This document shows, one piece after another, positions 1-5,394 of a stretch of 10,091 bases of DNA (positions are counted from its first letter, which is position 1; every line of letters begins with the position of its first letter). The notes below the pieces were generated by a model, which was given only the letters and a program-made list of their open reading frames with translations, was not told the origin of the DNA and made no database searches. Both the position numbers and the translations under genes were made by a program. Source of the DNA: 2-02-FULL-38-15 sp964645555 (GTDB lineage Bacteria > Patescibacteriota > Microgenomatia > Daviesbacterales > UBA10151); contig CAZYBP010000035.1 of NCBI GenBank assembly GCA_964645555.1, positions 1-10,091 of the forward strand, in the 5' to 3' direction.

Positions 1-86
1 GAATCCTAGTCCGGCAGCAAAATACCGAACGTATATTCAAACCTGCTCTTTGCAATAGAAGCGCTCACCGTTTATAATCCTCAACG
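1..86. other. Upstream flank, possible end of a preceding gene
   Basis: This stretch looks less AT-rich than the rest of the window. Two plus-strand frames enter from the left edge and close: one ends at a TAG at 56-58 and another at a TAA at 75-77. Either could be the last 18-24 codons of a truncated upstream gene, but neither is recognisable. The right half holds the promoter of the gene at 87. Nothing further can be supported. Confidence 0.3.
50..78 (+). promoter_or_regulatory. Sigma70-type promoter of the 87-371 gene, near-leaderless
   Basis: A -35 TTGCAA (50-55) is followed after 17 nt by a consensus -10 TATAAT (73-78). The ATG lies 8 nt beyond the -10, so transcription should start about 1-2 nt before the start codon. 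There is no Shine-Dalgarno site. Confidence 0.75.
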
Positions 87-371
87 ATGAAATCAGAAAG
101 AACTCCGCAATGTCTTCTAGGTAATGGGGAATGTTCTCCAGATTGTCAACTTTTCCAAAACTCAAAAGAAATAACTGATGCGTTAGGAGACGATTTTGAT
201 CCTCAAGAATCTCGTCGAAGAATTGTTTTTGCTGATGCTTTTAACCATAATATTAACGCGACACATATTGCTGCAGTAATGTCAATGTGTGCAAAAGAAG
301 GAAAACCTGAATCAGGGAATCGAAACCAACATAATCCAAAACCAACACCTCAACGATCCACTCAATTATAA
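87..371 (+). CDS. Small Cys-containing hypothetical protein
   Basis: This 94-residue protein is not recognised. The N-terminal quarter has three cysteines in a C-x6-C-x3-C arrangement (C9, C16, C20), and C68 lies in a predicted helix (about 55-70), so metal binding is conceivable but unproven. The middle is acidic then helical, and the last 20-25 residues are a polar Pro/Asn/Gln-rich tail that is probably disordered. There is no signal peptide or membrane segment. The ATG at 87 is supported by a promoter whose -10 ends 8 nt upstream. The next gene, 97 nt downstream, has its own promoter, so the two need not be co-transcribed. Confidence 0.65.
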   Translation: MKSERTPQCLLGNGECSPDCQLFQNSKEITDALGDDFDPQESRRRIVFADAFNHNINATHIAAVMSMCAKEGKPESGNRNQHNPKPTPQRSTQL

Positions 372-433
372 TTTGTTATTAGGCATATAATATATTCGAT
401 TAGAGCCTATATCCGCAGTCTCAATCCTATAGT

Positions 434-462
434 TTGATATACAGTTTCTATTGCGTTACAAT
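434..462 (+). promoter_or_regulatory. Promoter of the ATPase-like gene, start-codon deciding
   Basis: TTGATA (434-439), a 17-nt spacer and TACAAT (457-462) form a near-consensus promoter. The -10 ends exactly 6 nt before ATG 469, placing the transcript start on that ATG. A TTG at 451 in the same frame lies inside the promoter, upstream of the expected transcript start, so it is very unlikely to be used. Confidence 0.8.
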
Positions 463-468
463 ACCCCA

Positions 469-1509
469 ATGCAACAATTTAGTCCCGAGTTTACATCAAA
501 AGCAAGGCTATATTTAGATAGTGGAAGGGGGGTATTTATTCAGCCTGAAAATTATGTTCCTATCCCAAGTAAGGAAGTGGTACCTAATTTCTTTAGCCGT
601 CTTTCTAGTCAATATGGAATTGATGTAGTTAAGCCACATGAAGCCGTACGTAAGGACCAAGAAGAGGTATTAGCAAAAGAACTTATTGCCGGTGAACCAA
701 TTCTGCTGCAAGGATTTTGGAGAACTGGCCAAAGTAGCATGATTAAAGCTTTGGAGAGAAGATTTGGAAGAGCAAACTCTATACCCTTAAGTTTTTACGT
801 AGATGGTGAACATTTTAATGAAAGAAAGATACCAACAGACAGAAAGGTTTTTTTGGGTGTAGAAGAGATTTTGCAGCTTTTTGATAGCGACTTGAAAAAA
901 ATAGCTGATCTAAGAGCCAGAGAAAACTTAATGTTACTTGTGAGCGTACAGCTACACCCTGGGCATGACCAAAGAATAGCTAAAGCATTTACTGGATTTA
1001 ATACTCATTTCCTAAGACCTTTAAGGAGAGAAGAGGTTGGAATTCTTATTCGTTCTCCTTTGGTAGATTCCCCAGTTTCGGTTACTGATGAAGCTATGGA
1101 TGCAATTGCGGAATACTGTGGCGGATGGCCAACAGCAGTAAAAACTTTTTTTCAGACATTTTTATATGGCTGGAGCAGTTTTACAAGATGGAAAGAAGTT
1201 TATGATGCAGATGATGTAAAAAGTTTAACAAATAGGTCACCAGAGGAATTATTCGGATCAAGATTTGGTCATGCTTTAAGTCATTTTGCAAGAATATACC
1301 ATGAAGGTATAAGACCAAATCAACAAAATGCATTAGATAAGATTGCTGCAGCAAATGAGTTACCGATTGAAAAGCTTGATTATGAAATGATAGATGTATT
1401 AATAAAGACTGGTTTAGTAGTTGTGACTGCTGACAATCAAGCTTATAAAATCAACGGTGTATTTTTAAGAGACCTGATTACATCAGGATTTATTCAAAAA
1501 ATAGGCTAA
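469..1509 (+). CDS. STAND/archaeal-type ATPase-like protein with degenerate Walker motifs
   Basis: This 346-residue protein (from ATG 469) has the layout of STAND or archaeal-ATPase-type P-loop proteins. The Walker A region reads GFWRTGQSS (residues 82-90), where the catalytic Lys of the usual GxxxxGK[ST] is Gln88. A Walker B-like segment VFLGVEE (127-133) has Glu-Glu in place of Asp-Glu. A sensor-like strand (about 153-162) and a GGWP motif (218-221), typical of the helical lid in this class, follow. The C-terminal 60 residues resemble a winged helix ending in a 'GLVVV...YKINGVFLRDL' pattern. With the Lys lost it may bind nucleotide poorly or act as a non-catalytic scaffold. No signal peptide or membrane segment is seen. 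The family assignment is inferred from motif order; the substrate or partner is unknown. The start was chosen from the promoter, and the product is otherwise complete. Confidence 0.6.
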   Translation: MQQFSPEFTSKARLYLDSGRGVFIQPENYVPIPSKEVVPNFFSRLSSQYGIDVVKPHEAVRKDQEEVLAKELIAGEPILLQGFWRTGQSSMIKALERRFGRANSIPLSFYVDGEHFNERKIPTDRKVFLGVEEILQLFDSDLKKIADLRARENLMLLVSVQLHPGHDQRIAKAFTGFNTHFLRPLRREEVGILIRSPLVDSPVSVTDEAMDAIAEYCGGWPTAVKTFFQTFLYGWSSFTRWKEVYDADDVKSLTNRSPEELFGSRFGHALSHFARIYHEGIRPNQQNALDKIAAANELPIEKLDYEMIDVLIKTGLVVVTADNQAYKINGVFLRDLITSGFIQKIG

Positions 1510-1655
1510 TGTGTTATTTACTTATTACAAGGATAAATTGGAGAACATTTTCCCTCAGAAGAGATACCTTTATCCTCAAAAATTAAGCAGATAAAAAGTT
1601 TCCACATAGTCAACTAGTGCCAGCAGTTCAAGCACTCTGTTTCCAGTAGACAGGA

Positions 1656-1661
1656 TATAAT
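1656..1661 (+). promoter_or_regulatory. -10 box for the GIY-YIG gene, leaderless
   Basis: A perfect TATAAT ends 6 nt before the ATG at 1668, predicting transcription from the first base of the start codon. No convincing -35 or extended TG is seen. A 5-bp dyad (AGTGC at 1616-1620, GCACT at 1632-1636) lies just upstream and could be an operator, or chance. Confidence 0.65.
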
Positions 1662-1667
1662 AAATTC

Positions 1668-1940
1668 ATGTTCTATACTGTATATATACTAAGGACTTCT
1701 TCAAATACCCTTTATATTGGTCAGACCAATGATTTAGAAAAAAGGCTAAAAGAGCACCGAAAAAAGACAGCTAAGTCCGCCAAATATCTTAAGTATTTTT
1801 CTTCATTTACCCTAGTTTACACTGAAACCTATAATTTTAGAGTAGAAGCAATGAAAAGAGAATGGCAATTAAAGCATTGGCCAAAAGCGAAAAAGGAAGC
1901 TTTGATTTCTGGAAATTTAGAATTAGTTAAAAAGTTATAG
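1668..1940 (+). CDS. GIY-YIG nuclease superfamily protein (UPF0213-like)
   Basis: This 90-residue protein consists of a single GIY-YIG domain of the UPF0213/YhbQ-like type. The two signature strands are VYI (residues 5-7) and YIG (16-18). The conserved Arg26 and His30 lie on the first helix (DLEKRLKEH), and the catalytic-type Glu60 begins the helix EAMKREWQLKHW, followed by the family's Lys-rich end. All residues expected for metal-dependent DNA cleavage are therefore present, although most family members have no proven substrate. The length matches stand-alone members. It has its own leaderless promoter and no DNA-recognition domain, so a homing-endonuclease role is unlikely; repair or DNA processing is the usual guess. 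Codon use is like the neighbours. Confidence 0.88.
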   Translation: MFYTVYILRTSSNTLYIGQTNDLEKRLKEHRKKTAKSAKYLKYFSSFTLVYTETYNFRVEAMKREWQLKHWPKAKKEALISGNLELVKKL

Positions 1941-1954
1941 TAATGACAAAACAG

Positions 1955-1965
1955 ACATCAGATGT
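1955..1965. repeat. Perfect palindrome in the deacetylase promoter region
   Basis: ACATC-A-GATGT is a perfect 11-nt dyad. It lies 15 nt after the GIY-YIG stop codon and covers the position expected for the -35 of the next gene's promoter. It could be an operator, or a degenerate relative of the 3'-end stem-loops at 3082 and 7796, whose core it shares (ACATCAGAT). Confidence 0.4.
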
Positions 1966-1978
1966 GCAAGGCCATAGG

Positions 1979-1987
1979 TGATATAAT
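1979..1987 (+). promoter_or_regulatory. Extended -10 promoter of the deacetylase gene, leaderless
   Basis: TGaTATAAT is an extended -10 element, and the hexamer (1982-1987) ends 6 nt before ATG 1994. No -35 is recognisable, as is common with extended -10 promoters. No Shine-Dalgarno site is present. Confidence 0.75.
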
Positions 1988-1993
1988 CCCTCC

Positions 1994-3079
1994 ATGTTTG
2001 AACGTAAAGGCTCAATTTCTATACCGCTGGTGGGGAAAATACTCCATTCAGCCCATCTACTTACTCTGCTTGCTGGAACAACCTTAGGTATTCTTCTAGA
2101 AAAACCGGCTACGGTTTTGGCTGGTCAAGGTAATGACAAAACTCAAGTTAGTACCTTCAATCCTGATGGACAGTGTATGTTTGATGATAACTTTAGATTT
2201 ATAGCTATAGCCAGGCCGGATATTATTGGCAGATGTTTAGGAAATCCTTACCCCGATCCCGATAATTCCGGCAATATAATCCAGCAAACCACAAAAGGTA
2301 TGTTATCAACTTATGGGGATATGCCATATTTTTTAAATGGAAATGCAACATATCTTGTAATGGAAAAAAGAATTTATGAAAGAGAAAATCAAGGTATCTG
2401 CCCGGGCGAAATGGGTGCACAAGTTAGTACTCTCTGTCGGGAGGTTCCTTTGGTAGTTAAACATATTTATACGCAAGAAAATGCCGTAGCATTAACTGCT
2501 GATGACGGTGCCAGCAGACAAGCTATTAAAGCTATGGCTGAAGCAATAATTACAACCAATAACAAAGCAACCTTTTTTATTAACGGGATGCATTACCAAT
2601 CATTTAGGGATTTAATAGAGGAACTTGACCAAACAGGCAGTATTTATTTTGGCAACCATACATTTGGCCATGCAGATTTAAAGAAGTTAGCTGATGCTGG
2701 GGCTTGGAGTAAAGTCAATCAAGAAATTGCCATGGGAGATCCCCGCTTATATATCCCTGATCTTAAGCACTTTAGTCCCTCTTTCCGTTTCCCCGGCTTC
2801 AGCGATACTCCGGAACTTAGAAGACTAGTAGTTTCTGAATATGGTTTGACAGTTTACGGCGCAGATCAGGGAAATTTAGATTATACTGTTTCTCCACAAT
2901 CTGCAGTTGACCGCAAGATCAGTGAAGCACAAGCCGGACAAATTGCTTATTTTCACTTTCTACAAAGAAATATTGCTACATTCAAATCTGTTTTAGAGCG
3001 TCTTAATGAAAGAGGTATTAGGGCAATGGATGTAGATAGTATGCTAGACCAATCCTTAACTAGGTCTATATTCCAATAA
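1994..3079 (+). CDS. Exported polysaccharide deacetylase (NodB-fold) family protein
   Basis: This 361-residue protein probably removes acetyl groups from an extracellular or cell-wall polysaccharide. Residues 10-35 form a hydrophobic signal or anchor segment, with a possible signal-peptidase site after VLA43. The NodB-type core spans about 160-350. Motif 1 is TADDG (168-172, normally TFDDG) with the catalytic and metal-binding Asp pair. Motif 2 is NHTFGH (221-226), supplying two metal-binding His. Motif 3 is FRFPG (264-268), and a late HF (321-322) fits the catalytic His motif. Key catalytic residues are thus retained and activity is plausible. Residues about 55-150 form an extra N-terminal domain with four Cys (61, 81, 136, 148) that could pair as disulfides; its 'NIIQQTTKG' pattern recalls an extracellular domain of other bacteria, but I cannot name it. 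The start is fixed by the extended -10. The substrate is not determinable. Confidence 0.85.
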   Translation: MFERKGSISIPLVGKILHSAHLLTLLAGTTLGILLEKPATVLAGQGNDKTQVSTFNPDGQCMFDDNFRFIAIARPDIIGRCLGNPYPDPDNSGNIIQQTTKGMLSTYGDMPYFLNGNATYLVMEKRIYERENQGICPGEMGAQVSTLCREVPLVVKHIYTQENAVALTADDGASRQAIKAMAEAIITTNNKATFFINGMHYQSFRDLIEELDQTGSIYFGNHTFGHADLKKLADAGAWSKVNQEIAMGDPRLYIPDLKHFSPSFRFPGFSDTPELRRLVVSEYGLTVYGADQGNLDYTVSPQSAVDRKISEAQAGQIAYFHFLQRNIATFKSVLERLNERGIRAMDVDSMLDQSLTRSIFQ

Positions 3080-3081
3080 TC

Positions 3082-3108
3082 ACTACCTTTTCACATCAGA
3101 TATGGGAA
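3082..3108 (+). repeat. 3'-end stem-loop motif, copy A
   Basis: This 27-nt element starts 2 nt after the deacetylase stop codon and matches 7796-7822 at 23 of 27 positions. TTTTCACAT (3088-3096) can pair with ATATGGGAA (3100-3108) around a CAG loop, with 8 of 9 pairs including two G-U. No U-tract follows, so it is not a standard intrinsic terminator. It lies 18 nt upstream of the next gene's -35. Confidence 0.55.
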
Positions 3109-3126
3109 GGCAGGATACTTAGTTGA

Positions 3127-3155
3127 TTGTTTTCTTAGCTGATTTTTTAGATAAT
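3127..3155 (+). promoter_or_regulatory. Promoter of the membrane-protein gene, start-codon deciding
   Basis: TTGTTT (3127-3132), a 17-nt spacer and GATAAT (3150-3155) place the transcript start at ATG 3162, 6 nt past the -10. The in-frame TTG at 3123 lies upstream of the -35 and should not be transcribed from this promoter. AAGGAG touches the ATG with no spacing, so it cannot work as a normal ribosome site. Confidence 0.6.
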
Positions 3156-3161
3156 AAGGAG

Positions 3162-3659
3162 ATGATTGCTTTAGGGCATACTGCTATCGGAACAATTATT
3201 GGGATATCCACATACAATTTAGTAGGCCAGGGAGATTTGACCAGCGGATTGATAATTGCTGGTGCTGCCGGTGTTGTTTCTCACTATATTACAGATTTTA
3301 TTCCTCATGGCCATTTTGTGAGACTTGATAAGCTAAAAAATTATCTTATGCCAATTATTGCTTTTGATTTACTTTTGCCAATAATTTTATTGCTGTCCGG
3401 ATTATATTTAAAAAATGGTTTTACCGATCAGTTTTTCTATATCTTGTTTGGTATAGGAGGAGCTCAGCTGCCTGATATATTTGACGGCTTAATTTTTATT
3501 AATTTTATTGTCAATAAAGGCCTGGCCAAAAAGGAATATGATTTCCACCAAGGCTTACACTGGCACGGTAAAGATTCCAAGACTTTACTATTAGGGGCTT
3601 TGGACATTTGGCAACTTGGAATGGTTTTTGTAGCCTTATATCTGACTATTTTCAAATGA
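3162..3659 (+). CDS. His/Asp-rich integral membrane protein, putative metal-dependent hydrolase
   Basis: This 165-residue protein (ATG 3162) has about four or five hydrophobic segments (roughly 5-20, 27-44, 62-82, 90-117 and 141-163). Polar metal-ligand-type motifs sit at segment ends: GHTAIG (His6), SHYITDFIPHGH (His41, Asp45, His49, His51), PDIFDG (Asp105, Asp108) and FHQGLHWHG (His129, 133, 135). This layout recalls the family of predicted membrane-bound metal-dependent hydrolases (YdjM/DUF457-like), though the match is by pattern only and the substrate is unknown. It has its own promoter. Its last 8 bases overlap the end of the converging repeat-protein gene, so the two transcripts would be antisense at their 3' ends. 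The TTG at 3123 would add 13 residues but is disfavoured by the promoter. Confidence 0.65.
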   Translation: MIALGHTAIGTIIGISTYNLVGQGDLTSGLIIAGAAGVVSHYITDFIPHGHFVRLDKLKNYLMPIIAFDLLLPIILLLSGLYLKNGFTDQFFYILFGIGGAQLPDIFDGLIFINFIVNKGLAKKEYDFHQGLHWHGKDSKTLLLGALDIWQLGMVFVALYLTIFK

Positions 3660-4800
3660 GCTTTTTATCCCGAAGATCTAAATAATAGTTTTTCTTTGCA
3701 ACAAGTATTGCGCCAACCCCCGTTAAACCTGCAATGACAGAAATAAACCAGCCTAAAATTGGAACTGTTGCCAATAAATAGTAAATAACTAAACCTAATA
3801 AATATGGCCATACTTTATTGGTATTTTTTGAAAATCTGCCAAAAATTAACTGTCCGATCACAAATGATATAAATATTTTGGCAAGATAAAAATACACTCC
3901 CAAAATAAATGCTAAGAAAAAAGCAATTGGAATACCAATTACTGTTACCAAAAGCAGAATGAAAATAAAAGGAAAGGCTACAACTGTAAGGAAACCAATC
4001 CCCATACTTGTCCATGGTCTTCCTATAATCAAACCGCTTACTCTAGTTAGGAAAATGGGGAAAAATCTGATTAACAAAAGACCGACAATTGCAACCAGGA
4101 TGAAGCTGGCAATTTTCAGAAAACTAAATAACGCCAATATCCCTTTCTTTGCAGGTTCGGTTATCTGCTTGTCCTGGGGGATATTTTGAGTTATTTTACC
4201 TGAAACTGTTGCATCCTGTGAGATAGAGGCGCTATTTTTACTAAGGTAAGTTAAGTTACCGCTAACAGTTGCAGTTTGAGTCAGACTTAGTTGGCCAACT
4301 GCAGAGTTGATATCTCCCCCCACCCTATTTCCTATAGTTACTTGTCCTCCAGCCAAATTTATATCTTTTTCAATCGGGCTATAAATAGCAAGGTTACCAC
4401 CTGCTGCAGTTAAACTGCCATTAATATTTGCATTAGAAGACAGGTTAATGCTTCCTCCTGCAAGGGTCACATTTCTCCCAACTGTCCCATTAATGTTAAT
4501 GTTTCCCCCTGCAGCCCTGACATTACCAGTTATATTACCCCTTATATCAAGATTGCCACCGGCCGTAAGTAAATCCCCATTTACCGTGCCGTTAATTACT
4601 ATGTTTCCGCCTGCTATATATGCATCTCCGTTGACTGTACCTTCGATAGTTACACTATTTCCTGCAGCAAAATAATCTTTATTTATTACTTCATTTTTTG
4701 TAAGTACTACATTGTCGCCTTGTTTAATATTTTGGGCAAAAGCTTTAAAAGGTATAACAAGAAGCAGGAGAAATAAAATTAAAATAGTTAGGGCTTTCAT
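3652..4800 (-). CDS. Secreted bactofilin-like beta-helix repeat protein with C-terminal membrane domain
   Basis: This 382-residue protein begins with a clear signal peptide (residues 1-22, cleavage likely after AFA). Residues about 47-205 are tandem repeats of about 17 residues with a Gly-Gly step (G64-65, 81-82, 98-99, 115-116, 134-135, 151-152, then 168-169 as V-G). Patterns such as GTVNGD and GNITGN are typical of bactofilin/polymer-forming (DUF583-like) beta-helices. After a polar linker (205-218), residues 220-372 hold about four or five membrane segments and end in a short basic tail. The repeat domain therefore lies outside the cytoplasm, unlike classical cytosolic bactofilins. Proteins of this fused type are usually annotated as polymer-forming cytoskeletal proteins; a surface or envelope-scaffold role is inference. 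The start is supported by an extended -10 seven bases upstream. It converges on the 3162 gene with an 8-bp overlap. Confidence 0.85.
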   Translation of the reverse strand: MKALTILILFLLLLVIPFKAFAQNIKQGDNVVLTKNEVINKDYFAAGNSVTIEGTVNGDAYIAGGNIVINGTVNGDLLTAGGNLDIRGNITGNVRAAGGNININGTVGRNVTLAGGSINLSSNANINGSLTAAGGNLAIYSPIEKDINLAGGQVTIGNRVGGDINSAVGQLSLTQTATVSGNLTYLSKNSASISQDATVSGKITQNIPQDKQITEPAKKGILALFSFLKIASFILVAIVGLLLIRFFPIFLTRVSGLIIGRPWTSMGIGFLTVVAFPFIFILLLVTVIGIPIAFFLAFILGVYFYLAKIFISFVIGQLIFGRFSKNTNKVWPYLLGLVIYYLLATVPILGWFISVIAGLTGVGAILVAKKNYYLDLRDKKLI

Positions 4801-4807
4801 TATTTAT

Positions 4808-4816
4808 ATCATATCA
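4808..4816 (-). promoter_or_regulatory. Extended -10 promoter of the repeat-protein gene, near-leaderless
   Basis: On the minus strand, TGaTATGAT (4816 down to 4808) is an extended -10 whose hexamer ends 7 nt before the ATG at 4800. A weak TTACTA (4836-4831) sits 17 nt upstream of the hexamer. No Shine-Dalgarno site precedes the start. Confidence 0.65.
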
Positions 4817-4910
4817 ATTAAATAATAATTTAGTAATAGGATTATTAAATAAATGTAAGATTATGGTAACTCAATCATAAGGTGATTAAATATGTTTACA
4901 TCTCGCATAT

Positions 4911-4927
4911 TAGCATCTAACATGCTA
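4911..4927. promoter_or_regulatory. Dyad overlapping the zinc-ribbon promoter, candidate operator
   Basis: TAGCAT (4911-4916) and ATGCTA (4922-4927) form a perfect 6-bp inverted repeat with a 5-nt centre. The right arm covers the extended TG and the first two bases of the -10, so a protein bound here would block RNA polymerase. No regulator in the window can be assigned to it. Confidence 0.4.
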
Positions 4928-4931
4928 TAAT
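4923..4931 (+). promoter_or_regulatory. Extended -10 promoter of the zinc-ribbon gene
   Basis: TGcTATAAT is an extended -10 with a perfect hexamer (4926-4931). It ends 9 nt before ATG 4941, so the leader would be only 2-3 nt. No -35 was found. Confidence 0.7.
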
Positions 4932-4940
4932 TCCCTCCGC

Positions 4941-5189
4941 ATGATAAAAACTTCCTACGAAGACCAGCCCTGTGAACGTTGCGGTAGTAAAAAGAGTATA
5001 ACCATAATACAGAAAGTTGCCTCGTCAATTTCTCCTAGTGGAGCCAAGATAGAATATTCCCAAATTGTTTGTACTAATAAAGCTTGCCAGCAGGAGTTTG
5101 ACCGGAGATTAGTAGAGAAGACACAGAAAAATGAAGCCATACAACTTAAGCGGGCAGAAGAAAAAGCAGCCAGAAAAGCACAAGCCTAA
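4941..5189 (+). CDS. Small zinc-ribbon protein
   Basis: This 82-residue protein has a four-cysteine zinc site: C11-x2-C14 near the N-terminus and C44-x4-C49 in the middle, separated by a stretch rich in beta-forming residues. This is a typical zinc-ribbon layout with a slightly wide second knuckle. Residues 53-82 form a highly charged helix (Lys/Glu/Ala/Arg-rich, possible coiled coil) with a basic end. No function is known to me; nucleic-acid or protein binding is the usual role of such ribbons. It is transcribed divergently from the repeat-protein gene across 140 bp and has its own extended -10 promoter with an overlapping dyad. Confidence 0.72.
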   Translation: MIKTSYEDQPCERCGSKKSITIIQKVASSISPSGAKIEYSQIVCTNKACQQEFDRRLVEKTQKNEAIQLKRAEEKAARKAQA

Positions 5190-5202
5190 GTTCATCTCCA
5201 AT

Positions 5203-5231
5203 TTGCTATCGGATAAAATGTATGATATACT
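5203..5231 (+). promoter_or_regulatory. Promoter of the helicase/RRM operon
   Basis: TTGCTA (5203-5208), a 17-nt spacer and an extended -10 TGaTATACT (hexamer 5226-5231) make a strong sigma70-type promoter. The expected start is near 5238, giving a leader of about 157 nt before ATG 5395. The other single-gene promoters in the window leave almost no leader. Confidence 0.65.
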
Positions 5232-5304
5232 ATTTGATAGTTGATTTAGAATTTTAAGCTATAGAGATTATTTTTCCTCAAAGGACTAACTTTTCAAGTA
5301 GCTC

Positions 5305-5326
5305 CTGATATTTTTTCAAATATTAG
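5305..5326 (+). terminator. Terminator-like hairpin in the helicase leader, possible attenuator
   Basis: A 9-bp stem (5305-5313 with 5318-5326, one G-U) closes a 4-nt loop and is followed by a U-rich run (TTTCTTTTTC, 5327-5336). The shape is that of an intrinsic terminator, but the stem is AT-rich and therefore weak. Its position between promoter and gene suggests attenuation; it might instead end read-through from the zinc-ribbon gene. Confidence 0.4.
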
Positions 5327-5348
5327 TTTCTTTTTCAATTTTAGAATT

Positions 5349-5386
5349 TTCTTCTTCATCCTCTTTTAAGATGTGATGAAGAAGAA
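5349..5386 (+). promoter_or_regulatory. Hairpin just upstream of the helicase start
   Basis: CTTCTTCATC (5351-5360) pairs perfectly with GATGAAGAAG (5375-5384), and two more U-A pairs extend it (5349-5350 with 5385-5386); the loop is 14 nt. The 3' arm holds the only purine-rich stretch that could serve as a ribosome site for ATG 5395, so folding could control translation. A tiny 8-codon reading frame (5377-5403) begins in the arm and overlaps the helicase start. Confidence 0.5.
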
Positions 5387-5394
5387 TTCATATT

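Noticed and set aside
386..391. Another TATAAT between the first two genes
   Set aside because: No -35, no extended TG and no start codon at the expected distance; chance matches are expected in AT-rich DNA.
451..468. TTG 451 as start of the ATPase-like gene
   Set aside because: It lies between a good -35 and -10 and precedes the predicted transcript start; ATG 469 fits the leaderless pattern.
1530..1576. 8-bp inverted repeat (AGGATAAA/TTTATCCT) after the ATPase-like gene as a terminator
   Set aside because: The loop is 31 nt and no U-tract follows; the match may be chance.
1616..1636. tRNA-like piece or dyad upstream of the GIY-YIG gene
   Set aside because: GTTCAAGC resembles a T-loop, but no acceptor or anticodon stems can be formed around it.
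3123..3161. TTG 3123 as start of the membrane-protein gene
   Set aside because: It lies upstream of the -35/-10 pair that points to ATG 3162, and homologues of this type usually begin near the GHTAIG motif.
4140..4660. Regularly spaced similar DNA blocks as a CRISPR-like or satellite array
   Set aside because: The roughly 51-nt period is explained by the encoded 17-residue beta-helix repeats, and the blocks are not identical at DNA level.
4448..4675. Plus-strand Pro-rich ORF opposite the repeat protein
   Set aside because: It is the antisense shadow of the Gly-rich 17-residue repeats, with no promoter or ribosome site.
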